NCBI GenBank assembly: GCA_964584415.1
Contig: CAZOZX010000118.1
Coordinates: 1-6,309 of the forward strand
Direction: 5' to 3'
Source of the DNA: PHAA01 sp964584415
Lineage (GTDB): Bacteria; Bacillota; Syntrophomonadia; Syntrophomonadales; Syntrophomonadaceae
Length of the DNA: 6,309 bases
The notes under the pieces are model-generated. The model searched no databases. It had not been told where the DNA came from and saw only the letters and a program-made list of their open reading frames with translations. A program made the translations under genes and the position numbers. Below, one piece after another: positions 1-6,254 of the stretch (the first letter of the stretch is position 1; every line of letters starts with the position of its first letter).

Positions 1-539
1 GTACGGTCATTGACCACTTCAATACCCCATATTTCCTTGAGTTTGCCATTCAGGAATTCACCGCTGCCGCCAATTCTTAAAAACAGGCATTGATTGGACC
101 AATCGCTGGTAGCGGCCAGGTTTTTCTCCCAGGCTGTTTTAACTGCATAGGCATTTAATTCCTTGCCGTTACTGAAGACAATTCCTTTCCGTATTTCCAT
201 GGTCAAGGTCTTGCTGTCCTCGCTATATTCCCACTTTTCCGCCAGCAGCGGTTTGACCTCAGCACTCTCCTCGTCATAATATACCAGGCCTTCGTAAATA
301 GCGCTGGCAGCCAGCACCTGAGAATGATTGGCCAGCAAGGCCGGCTGCAGGTTGTCGATAGGCTTCACCGTTGCTATTTGCATCGGCCGGCTGCTCATGG
401 TCATAACATAAACAGCGTGGCGAATAGCCATTAAGCCACCCGCGGCTAAAATAATCAGACCCACTGCCAAGAGGGTCTTTTGCCGCACAGTGAAGCCTAA
501 CCGGTATCTGTATCGTGACTTTGATCTGTATTTGGACAT
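1..539 (-). CDS. ABC transporter substrate-binding protein, SBP_bac_5 (OppA/DppA) family, N-terminal part
   Basis: This is the first 179 codons of an extracellular solute-binding protein; the rest lies beyond the left edge. Family members capture oligopeptides (sometimes nickel or other solutes) outside the membrane and pass them to an ABC permease. Residues about 80-141 carry the typical N-terminal SBP_bac_5 pattern: AIYEGLVYYDEE, then PLLAEKWEYSEDSKT, then IRKGIVFSNGKELNA. The later EFLNGKLKEIWGIEVVND stretch (161-178) also fits the family. The N-terminus is very basic (eight Lys/Arg in the first 21 residues), followed by one hydrophobic segment at about 22-38. No cysteine follows that segment, so there is no lipobox; the protein is probably held by an uncleaved signal anchor. 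The ATG start at 539 has a GGAGG 8 bases upstream. The gene sits after the terminator of the polA operon and has its own candidate promoter. The family call is firm; the substrate is unknown. Confidence 0.88.
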   Translation of the reverse strand, partial: MSKYRSKSRYRYRLGFTVRQKTLLAVGLIILAAGGLMAIRHAVYVMTMSSRPMQIATVKPIDNLQPALLANHSQVLAASAIYEGLVYYDEESAEVKPLLAEKWEYSEDSKTLTMEIRKGIVFSNGKELNAYAVKTAWEKNLAATSDWSNQCLFLRIGGSGEFLNGKLKEIWGIEVVNDR

Positions 540-547
540 TTACATAA

Positions 548-554
548 CCTCCCC
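548..554 (-). promoter_or_regulatory. Ribosome binding site of the solute-binding protein gene
   Basis: GGGGAGG lies on the minus strand, 8 bases before the ATG at 537-539. Another ATG at 543-545 is only 2 bases from this site and is followed at once by TAA, so the later ATG is the productive start. Confidence 0.8.
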
Positions 555-570
555 AAACTGCTCCTGCCAT

Positions 571-597
571 ATTATATGCCCAGGTCTGTCCCAGTAT
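571..597 (-). promoter_or_regulatory. Candidate promoter of the solute-binding protein gene (sigma-A -10 or sigma-E-like)
   Basis: The minus strand has a perfect TATAAT at 571-576, but no good TTGACA lies 16-18 bases upstream. Read instead as a sporulation sigma-E promoter, ATA (595-597), a 16-base spacer and CATATAAT (571-578) come close to the Bacillus consensus ATA-N16-18-CATACAnT, with one base different. Either reading starts transcription at about 560-565, just ahead of the ribosome binding site. Which sigma factor is used is inference. Confidence 0.45.
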
Positions 598-656
598 TCA
601 GATTGTCCCACGAGTATATCCCAGGATGCGCTGTCATTAGTTTCAAACGGCCTGCT

Positions 657-685
657 AAATAAAAAAAAACCACCGCAGTGGTCTT
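657..685 (-). terminator. Rho-independent terminator of the polA-fpg-ytaF-coaE-transglycosylase operon
   Basis: On the minus strand, 21 bases after the transglycosylase stop codon, AAGACCAC pairs with GTGGTTTT around a TGCG loop. The arms are 678-685 and 666-673, with 8 pairs including one G-T. A run of T continues to 661, then ATTT. This is a classic intrinsic terminator and separates the operon from the solute-binding protein gene. There is no matching T-run for the plus strand. Confidence 0.9.
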
Positions 686-706
686 AAACCAGTATCTTTT
701 GTCAGC

Positions 707-1273
707 TCATTTGTCATATATGGATTGGTACGCCCTGTAGTTACTCAGCACACTTCTTACATAGCGCTGGGTCTCAGGAAATGGAATCGAATCAAGATGG
801 TCGGCATCACCATCCCATTTTCCCTCCTGCAGCCATTGCTTCACCTTGCCCCGTCCGGCATTGTAAGCAGCTGCAGTCAATGGTATATCACCATTGAATT
901 CTGTCTGCAGATCGCCCAGGTACCAGCACCCCATTCGGATATTGGTCTCAGGATCATACAGGTCCTCTACTTTAAAATTCTTCAATTTCATTTCCCCGGC
1001 AATCCAGTCTGCCGTTTCGGGCATAATCTGCATTAGCCCTTTGGCGCCTACCGGTGACTCCGCCCAGGTCTGGTACTTACTTTCGGCCCGGATGACAGCA
1101 AACACCAGTAACGGATCAACGTCATATTGGGCCGCCATAGAGTAGACCAGTTCTTTGTGAGGAAGCGGATAAAAGACCGTGATCCAATTAGGGAAAGTGG
1201 CCACCACTGCCAGGAAAAGAGCTATGGTCATCCACAGCAACTTTTTCAGACGATTATGTTTAGTTCGACGCAA
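707..1273 (-). CDS. Membrane-anchored lytic transglycosylase (SLT domain)
   Basis: A 188-residue protein with an N-terminal basic stretch and one membrane segment (about 12-27), then a soluble-lytic-transglycosylase domain (about 38-185) facing the outside. SLT enzymes cleave the MurNAc-GlcNAc bond of peptidoglycan and leave 1,6-anhydro-MurNAc ends. The family motifs are all present: catalytic Glu64 in VIRAESKY, SPVGAKGLMQIMPETA at 73-88, AAAYNAG at 134-140, and a late FPETQRYVRSVL block. The length matches the short Slt-like proteins found after coaE in Clostridia. The start is a TTG (1271-1273), chosen because GGGAGG lies 7 bases upstream; the first internal ATG (Met15) would cut into the membrane segment. 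It is the last gene of the operon, 30 bases after coaE, and a terminator follows. Wall turnover or sporulation roles are possible and cannot be told apart here. Confidence 0.92.
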   Translation of the reverse strand: MRRTKHNRLKKLLWMTIALFLAVVATFPNWITVFYPLPHKELVYSMAAQYDVDPLLVFAVIRAESKYQTWAESPVGAKGLMQIMPETADWIAGEMKLKNFKVEDLYDPETNIRMGCWYLGDLQTEFNGDIPLTAAAYNAGRGKVKQWLQEGKWDGDADHLDSIPFPETQRYVRSVLSNYRAYQSIYDK

Positions 1274-1280
1274 AGAAAAA

Positions 1281-1286
1281 CCTCCC
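1281..1286 (-). promoter_or_regulatory. Ribosome binding site fixing the TTG start of the transglycosylase
   Basis: GGGAGG on the minus strand is 7 bases before the TTG at 1271-1273. No ATG or GTG in frame is near it, so this site decides the start codon. Confidence 0.8.
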
Positions 1287-1303
1287 AGCCTGCCGTTACA
1301 ACA

Positions 1304-1912
1304 TCAAATTGGGGTACTGTGCAAAATATCTAGGTAATATCTGGTGGCGAGGCTAAGGGTTTGTTCGATACTGCCCGTATTATCAATAACGACATCAGCC
1401 CGCTGAGCTTTCTCATCCAGTGACATTTGTGAGTCGATACGCTTGATCGCCTCTTCCCTGGTTAGAGAGTTACGGGCCATAAGCCGGGTTATCTGAGTTT
1501 CACGATCGACCCAGATCACCCAGACTACGTCGCATAGTTTGTCCCATCCGCCTTCAAAAAGCAACGGGATATCCAAGACCAGGACTGCATTAGGGTGGGA
1601 CAGCCGTTTCATCTCTATCTGATCCCTGACGCTTTGAAAAATCCAAGGCCAGGTATTACGATTGAGAGCTTTCATCTGTTCGGGATTAAAAAAAACAATC
1701 GCTCCCAGCTTGGTGCGGTCAATGGTCTTATCTTCGTTTAGTATCCCGGAGCCGAAATGTTTAACCACCTGTTCATAGGCTGGCTGCCCCGGTTCCATGG
1801 CTTGATGCCCTATCTTGTCGCCGTCGATGATAATAGCCCCCAGTTGGGCCAGAGTCTCAGAAACCGTGCTTTTGCCGCTGGCGATACCACCGGTTAACCC
1901 AATTATCTTCAT
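1304..1912 (-). CDS. coaE: Dephospho-CoA kinase
   Basis: This enzyme performs the last step of coenzyme A synthesis in the cytoplasm: ATP-dependent phosphorylation of the ribose 3'-hydroxyl of dephospho-CoA. The 202-residue protein has the P-loop GGIASGKST at 8-16, an Asp pair in IIIDGDKIGH (Asp30, Asp32), the DRTKLGAIVF block at 65-74, and the CoaE signature LDIPLLFE at 113-120. A lid-like VDRETQITRLMAR stretch and C-terminal ADVVIDNTG also fit. The length is normal for the family. The frame extends to an ATG at 1924 that overlaps the ytaF stop, but the GGAG just inside it is ideally placed (6 bases) for the ATG at 1912. That start gives MKIIGLTGG, as in homologues. Oddity: where most CoaE proteins have a His-Pro motif, this one reads TWPW (Trp88-Pro89). 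Translation is probably coupled to ytaF. Confidence 0.96.
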   Translation of the reverse strand: MKIIGLTGGIASGKSTVSETLAQLGAIIIDGDKIGHQAMEPGQPAYEQVVKHFGSGILNEDKTIDRTKLGAIVFFNPEQMKALNRNTWPWIFQSVRDQIEMKRLSHPNAVLVLDIPLLFEGGWDKLCDVVWVIWVDRETQITRLMARNSLTREEAIKRIDSQMSLDEKAQRADVVIDNTGSIEQTLSLATRYYLDILHSTPI

Positions 1913-1918
1913 ATTTAT

Positions 1919-1922
1919 CTCC
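1919..1922 (-). promoter_or_regulatory. Ribosome binding site favouring the downstream coaE start
   Basis: GGAG on the minus strand lies 6 bases before the ATG at 1910-1912 and inside the longer reading frame. The upstream ATG at 1922-1924, in the overlap TAATG with the ytaF stop, has no visible Shine-Dalgarno of its own. Confidence 0.65.
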
Positions 1923-1923
1923 A

Positions 1924-2562
1924 TTAACGGATTAGTTCTAGTATTCCTATGGTTAGCAGGATCAAGACTGTCAGCACGGAAGACAGTTTCTCCCAGCGCT
2001 CGCTGCTCACCCGTCTTCCCAATATCAGGCCGCTGCTGACTAATAAGAATTTTAGCATACCCACACTTAGTGCAGTGAACAAAATATTATAGCCGGCCAG
2101 GGCAATGCCGATCCCAGCTCCGAAGGCATCCATAGCCAGGGCCAAACCAAGGAAAAACGCCTCCCGGATGCCGATCTCCCCGGACCGGTCGAAATCTGCG
2201 CTGGAGGGCTCTTTTAATATCTGGATGATTATTCCCAGGGATTTGATTTGAAAGGAAAGCAGCGGGTCATCTCCATCATCTTTGATCGCCCCAATCCGGT
2301 CGCGTACCAGCTGCATAAGAAAGAACAATCCAACCGCGATGATGGTACATGCGCCCAATCGTGCAGCCGCAGCCGGCGCCAACAAAGTCGATAGCCCCCG
2401 GCCCAGCAGCATAGCCAGGGTGACCGAACTCGCCGAGGCGACACAGATAATTAAAAGCGATAGCAGCGGTATTTTTATCTTTCTGACCCCGTAGGCCAGA
2501 CCTACCGCAAATCCATCGGAGCTAACCGCCAGCGCAAAAAGAGCGATGACCAAGAAACCCAA
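1924..2562 (-). CDS. ytaF: YtaF-type sporulation membrane protein (MntP-like fold)
   Basis: A polytopic membrane protein of about 212 residues. It has hydrophobic segments at both ends and a polar central loop, DRIGAIKDDGDDP and onward. It is built as two related halves, each with an Asp in a membrane segment: ALAVSSDGFAVGLAYGVRKI near the start (Asp16) and GLALAMDAFGAGIGIAL in the second half (Asp145). The central IIIQILKEPSSADFDRSGEI block is typical of YtaF. The fold is related to manganese exporter MntP, but YtaF's own substrate and role are not established; it is linked to sporulation in Bacillus. No ATG start exists. I prefer the TTG at 2562 because GGGAG lies 8 bases before it; the longest frame begins at a TTG at 2577 (217 residues) with only a weak GGA upstream. 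It sits 71 bases after fpg (56 from the longer start) and runs into coaE. Confidence 0.88.
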   Translation of the reverse strand: MGFLVIALFALAVSSDGFAVGLAYGVRKIKIPLLSLLIICVASASSVTLAMLLGRGLSTLLAPAAAARLGACTIIAVGLFFLMQLVRDRIGAIKDDGDDPLLSFQIKSLGIIIQILKEPSSADFDRSGEIGIREAFFLGLALAMDAFGAGIGIALAGYNILFTALSVGMLKFLLVSSGLILGRRVSSERWEKLSSVLTVLILLTIGILELIR

Positions 2563-2570
2563 ACTTGCCA

Positions 2571-2575
2571 CTCCC
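2571..2575 (-). promoter_or_regulatory. Likely ribosome binding site of ytaF
   Basis: GGGAG on the minus strand is 8 bases before the TTG at 2560-2562. It overlaps the first codons of the longer frame starting at 2577, so the two start choices exclude each other. Confidence 0.5.
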
Positions 2576-2633
2576 AATCTATATCCATTTTATTGCTACT
2601 ATATGAATATGGAGAGGAAGGTGTGAGAGCTGC

Positions 2634-3440
2634 TTATTTCTGGCAGTGAGCGCAGTAATGGCTGCCGCGGCCGCCAATAATCTCTTTTTCGATGGGGCGT
2701 CCGCATTGGGGACAGGCCTGGTTGGTCTTGCCGTAGACCTGGAGGAAATTCTGAAAATTACCCTTTTGGTTGAAACCATTGCGGTAGTCGCGGAAGGTAG
2801 TCCCCTGTTCATCTATACTTTTCTGCAGGACGTCGCGGATGGCCCGATGCAGCCGTTTGATCTCCGCTGAACTCAGCGATCCCGCTGGCCGGGTGCCTCT
2901 TATTCTCGATCTGAATAAGGCTTCGTCGGCATAGATATTTCCAATACCGGAGATCAGGCATTGGTTGAGGAGCAGGTTCTTTATAGCCACCTGGCGGCCT
3001 TTGCATATCCCGGTCAGGTAATTGATTGTAAACCGGGGTGACAGCGGCTCTACTCCCATATGGGCAAATACCGGCTGCAGATCACGGCATAAGCGTATTC
3101 CTCCAAAACGGCGGGGATCCTGGAATATCAATTTATGCTCATTATCCAGATAAATTATAAGATGCACATGGGGTGCCTCCACCTCTTCCTCGCTGGGCAC
3201 CAGGTAAAAACGCCCGCTCATCCCTAGATGGACCACCAGCGAATTCCCATTGTCCAAGTGCAGGATCAAAAATTTGCCCCGCCGGCCAATATCGGTAATA
3301 GCTGCTCCGTCTAACTCGCGGGGAGTAAAATCCTCCCGCTTAATGATATCCAGGCGCCTAAAATCAGCACTTGTGATCCGGGCTCCTATTATGCTTTTTA
3401 AGGAGTTCCTTATGGTCTCTACCTCTGGTAACTCTGGCAT
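2634..3440 (-). CDS. mutM: Formamidopyrimidine-DNA glycosylase (bifunctional glycosylase/AP lyase)
   Basis: Also called fpg. It removes oxidized purines such as 8-oxoguanine and formamidopyrimidines from DNA and then cuts the strand by beta/delta elimination. The 268-residue protein begins PELPEVET: Pro2 is the Schiff-base nucleophile, and Glu3 and Glu6 are the conserved acidic residues. Lys56 lies in GRRGKFLIL. The residues that probe and fill the duplex are present: Met74 in HLGMSGRF, and Arg110 and Phe112 in DPRRFGG. The helix-two-turn-helix region includes SGIGNIYADEALF. A C-terminal zinc finger has Cys243, Cys246, Cys263 and Cys266, with GGRGSHYC as its hairpin. The length is standard and all key residues are intact. 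The ATG at 3440 has a perfect AGGAGG 7 bases upstream. It follows polA by 29 bases, which suits base excision repair: Fpg makes the gap that PolA fills. Confidence 0.98.
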   Translation of the reverse strand: MPELPEVETIRNSLKSIIGARITSADFRRLDIIKREDFTPRELDGAAITDIGRRGKFLILHLDNGNSLVVHLGMSGRFYLVPSEEEVEAPHVHLIIYLDNEHKLIFQDPRRFGGIRLCRDLQPVFAHMGVEPLSPRFTINYLTGICKGRQVAIKNLLLNQCLISGIGNIYADEALFRSRIRGTRPAGSLSSAEIKRLHRAIRDVLQKSIDEQGTTFRDYRNGFNQKGNFQNFLQVYGKTNQACPQCGRPIEKEIIGGRGSHYCAHCQK

Positions 3441-3469
3441 GAACTCCCCTCCTCAATCGTCTTATCTTC

Positions 3470-6073
3470 TTATTCCCAGTTTTGCATGTCATACCAGTTG
3501 CTGCCCGCTTTCATAGCCACCAGCAGGGGGACCTTCAAAACATAGGCTTCTTCCATGCATTTTTTCACCAGGGCGGCCACTTCTTCGAGTTCCTCCCGGC
3601 GCACCTCCATGACCAGGTCATCATGCACCTGCAATAACATGCGCGACTGTAACTGCCGTTCCTGTAAAGCGGCTTCGACTTTAAGCATGGCCAGCTTAAT
3701 GATATCGGCAGAACTGCCCTGGATCGGGGTATTTAGAGCCATACGGCGGGCGAAGGACTGCACCATCTTATTCTTGGCCCGCAGATCGGGTAAATAACGG
3801 CGGCGTTTCAGGATAGTCTCCACATAACCAACCTCGGTGCCGAATTCCACAATATCATGCATGTATTGTTTGACCCCCGGATAGGCATCCAAGTACTCGG
3901 TGATAAACCTCCCGGCCTCCTGGCGGCTGACCCCGGTATTGCGGGCCAGGCCAAATTCACTGATTCCATAGATTATGCCAAAGTTTACCGCTTTAGCCTT
4001 GCGGCGCAAATCGCTGTCTACCTTTTCAATGGGCACATTGAATATCTCCGAAGCAGTACGGGTATGGATGTCTATTTCTTTTTTAAAGGTATCGATCAGG
4101 GTCGCGTCCCCGCTGATGTGAGCCAGGGCCCGCAAATCAATCTGGGAATAATCTGCCGAGAATATCACCCAGTTTTTATCTGTCGCCACGAAAGCCTTCC
4201 TGATCCGGCGGCCTTCCTCCATGCGGATAGGAATGTTCTGCAGGTTGGGTTCCACGCTGGAAAGCCTCCCGGTGGCAGTAATGGCTTGCTTAAAGATAGT
4301 ATGAATCCGGCCGGTGTCAGGATGGATAAGGTTCTGGAGTGAATCGGCGTAGGTTGATTTCAACTTGGCCAACTGCCGGTATTCCAGGATATTAGGGATT
4401 ATCTCATGCTCGAGGAAGAGGCCCTCCAGCACCTCCTGGCTGGTAGAGTAACCGCTCTTGGTTTTGCGGGCGGTGGGCAGACCCAGGTCCTCAAACAGAA
4501 CTTTGCCCAGCTGCTTGGGCGAATTGATATTGAACGAAGAGCCAGCCAAATCCTCGATCCGGGTTTCCAGCTTCAAGATGCGCGCCCCCAGGTCTTCAGC
4601 GATCGACGCCAGGGTTTTCTTATCGACCTTGATTCCGCAAAACTCCATCCTACCCAGAATATCGGATAGCGGCATTTCAACCTCATCCAGCAGTTCCTGC
4701 AATTCCTGGGGAGCTTGCTCGGCCAACAGGTCATAGACCGGCTTGATTTGGGCGGTCAAAAAAGCGTTGGTGCTGTTGGTGGTATCCAGCTGCAAGTGGT
4801 GAGCAACGGTAGCACCCAATTCCTCGCTGGGGAAGGATGGATCCAGCACATAGGTAAAAAGCAAAGTGTCACCCAATACCCCCTGCAGTTTAATGCCATA
4901 TTTGAGCAGAAGAACCTGGGCAAACTTAACATTATGCAAATACTTGGGAACCGATCGGTCCTCCAGCAAAGGTTTGAGCCATTTCAGCTTGTCCTCAACC
5001 TGGTCAGACATATCCAGGAGGAATACTTGCTCTGGCTCAGCTATAAATATCTTCTCGATTTTAGCCCACATGGGATGGTGGTAATCTGCCTCCAAATGAA
5101 GAGCGATCCCTTCCGCGGGGATTTTCTCCCTCATTTCCAGCACTTGATCCTGGGTTTTTAACTCAAGGGCCTCTATATCCCCGGCTGCCTGGACCGGAAC
5201 TGGGGTAGTCTCCTGCAATGCGTTGAGGAAGTTAGTAAACTGCAGGCGCTGATACAATGGGACCAGTTCGGTCCGTTTAATATCCTTTACTGCAAATTCG
5301 TCCAGCTGCTTTTCAATCTGCATATCCCGGACTATGGTAGCCAAGTGCCGGCTCATATAGGCCTGGTCCTTGTACTGCTGCAGATTCTCCACTAATTTTT
5401 TACCGCTCACCTGATCCAGGTGTTCATACAGATTCTCCAGGCTGCCATACTCTTTTATCAGTTTCACAGCGGTTTTGGGTCCAACCCCGGGCACACCCGG
5501 AATATTATCGGATGAATCACCCATCAGAGCCTTAATCTCAATCATCTGCTCGGGGTCCACTTCCCATTTATCTTTAACTTTGGCCGGATCATAAATCTCG
5601 ATTTCACTGATGCCTTTCTTGGTCATGTAGACAAGGGTGCAGTCCGAAACCAGCTGCAGGCTGTCATTGTCGCCGGTGACTATTATGCACTCCATGCCCT
5701 CCTGCTCTGCCCTCAGGCTCAAGGTTCCGATAATGTCATCAGCCTCATAGCCCTGCATTTCCAGGTAATCGATATTCAAGGCCTCCAGGACCTCCCGGAC
5801 CAGCGCGAACTGGTTGCCCAATTCCTGCGGGGTCTCCAGGCGATGGGCTTTGTATTCGCTAAAAGTTTCGTTACGGAAGGTTACTCGGTCCCGGTCAAAG
5901 GCCACCAGTATGTGAGTCGGTTGCAGTTCCCGAATGGCCCGGTTCATCATAGTCAGGAAACCGTACACCGCGTTGGTATATACCCCGTCCTTGGTCTGGA
6001 GCAGCGGCAAAGCATAAAAAGCCCGGAACAGCAGGCTGTTCCCGTCTAACAACATGATCCTTTTATCAGGCAT
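3470..6073 (-). CDS. polA: DNA polymerase I (5' nuclease plus polymerase, inactive proofreading domain)
   Basis: PolA removes RNA primers at Okazaki fragments and fills repair gaps. The 867-residue protein has three parts. The 5' nuclease (about 1-290) keeps its metal-binding acids: Asp10, Asp60, Glu110/Asp112/Asp113 (GYEADDIIG), Asp135/Asp137 (TGDNDSLQ), and Asp186/Asp189 before the GVPGVGPKTA helix-hairpin-helix. The middle domain (about 305-465) looks like a 3'-5' exonuclease but has lost most catalytic acids. The polymerase (about 470-867) has motif A FSADYSQIDLRALAH (Asp641), the O-helix RRKAKAVNFGIIYG (Arg690, Lys694, Phe698, Tyr702) and motif C QVHDDLVMEV (Asp818). The length matches Firmicutes PolA rather than the longer E. 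coli form. The ATG at 6073 has GAGGGG 8 bases upstream. It is the first gene of the operon and is divergent from tRNA-Leu. Confidence 0.99.
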   Translation of the reverse strand: MPDKRIMLLDGNSLLFRAFYALPLLQTKDGVYTNAVYGFLTMMNRAIRELQPTHILVAFDRDRVTFRNETFSEYKAHRLETPQELGNQFALVREVLEALNIDYLEMQGYEADDIIGTLSLRAEQEGMECIIVTGDNDSLQLVSDCTLVYMTKKGISEIEIYDPAKVKDKWEVDPEQMIEIKALMGDSSDNIPGVPGVGPKTAVKLIKEYGSLENLYEHLDQVSGKKLVENLQQYKDQAYMSRHLATIVRDMQIEKQLDEFAVKDIKRTELVPLYQRLQFTNFLNALQETTPVPVQAAGDIEALELKTQDQVLEMREKIPAEGIALHLEADYHHPMWAKIEKIFIAEPEQVFLLDMSDQVEDKLKWLKPLLEDRSVPKYLHNVKFAQVLLLKYGIKLQGVLGDTLLFTYVLDPSFPSEELGATVAHHLQLDTTNSTNAFLTAQIKPVYDLLAEQAPQELQELLDEVEMPLSDILGRMEFCGIKVDKKTLASIAEDLGARILKLETRIEDLAGSSFNINSPKQLGKVLFEDLGLPTARKTKSGYSTSQEVLEGLFLEHEIIPNILEYRQLAKLKSTYADSLQNLIHPDTGRIHTIFKQAITATGRLSSVEPNLQNIPIRMEEGRRIRKAFVATDKNWVIFSADYSQIDLRALAHISGDATLIDTFKKEIDIHTRTASEIFNVPIEKVDSDLRRKAKAVNFGIIYGISEFGLARNTGVSRQEAGRFITEYLDAYPGVKQYMHDIVEFGTEVGYVETILKRRRYLPDLRAKNKMVQSFARRMALNTPIQGSSADIIKLAMLKVEAALQERQLQSRMLLQVHDDLVMEVRREELEEVAALVKKCMEEAYVLKVPLLVAMKAGSNWYDMQNWE

Positions 6074-6120
6074 CGATTCATCCCCTCAAGCGTGAACTTC
6101 TATTATGTAACCTGTCGTTA

Positions 6121-6149
6121 ATTATATCGTTTTTACCCTGCTTAATAAA
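6121..6149 (-). promoter_or_regulatory. Candidate sigma-A promoter of the polA operon
   Basis: On the minus strand a perfect -10 TATAAT (6121-6126) is preceded, after 17 bases, by TTTATT (6144-6149), a weak -35 with three of six matches. Transcription would start near 6114, giving a leader of about 40 bases before the polA ATG. A second AT-rich hexamer, CATAAT, lies closer to the gene but has no -35 partner. Confidence 0.55.
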
Positions 6150-6191
6150 CGACTGCTAAACTGGCCATATGCTGGGTACCCGGCACTAATC

Positions 6192-6220
6192 TTGACAAGA
6201 ATGGCGGCTGAACTTATAAT
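6192..6220 (+). promoter_or_regulatory. Perfect consensus sigma-A promoter for tRNA-Leu
   Basis: TTGACA at 6192-6197, a 17-base spacer, and TATAAT at 6215-6220 make an exact consensus housekeeping promoter. The expected start is near 6227, leaving a leader of about 28 bases before the tRNA. A full-consensus promoter is normal for stable RNA genes. Confidence 0.9.
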
Positions 6221-6254
6221 TATGTTTGCGTCATCATTGGCGCCAACCGAACAT

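Noticed and set aside
274..570. Minus-strand 98-codon frame overlapping the solute-binding protein start
   Set aside because: It is out of frame with the SBP_bac_5 coding sequence, which has clear family motifs and a better-placed ribosome binding site. Its own translation has no recognisable features.
490..687. Plus-strand 65-codon frame across the intergenic region and terminator
   Set aside because: It runs through the terminator hairpin and ends in low-complexity Lys codons from the T-run complement; there is no Shine-Dalgarno or homology.
2578..2633. Possible internal terminator or promoter between fpg and ytaF
   Set aside because: The 56-base gap is AT-rich but has no stable hairpin with a T-run and no paired -35/-10 boxes.
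3857..4342. Plus-strand open frame of 161 codons antisense to polA
   Set aside because: It lies wholly inside the polymerase domain coding region of polA, has no Shine-Dalgarno or family resemblance, and is explained as an antisense shadow frame. The same applies to the other plus-strand frames over polA, fpg, ytaF, coaE and the transglycosylase.
6074..6254. LexA/SOS box or T-box leader near polA and tRNA-Leu
   Set aside because: No GAAC-N4-GTTC type site is present, and a T-box controls mRNA leaders, not a tRNA gene; the leader of about 28 bases is far too short.
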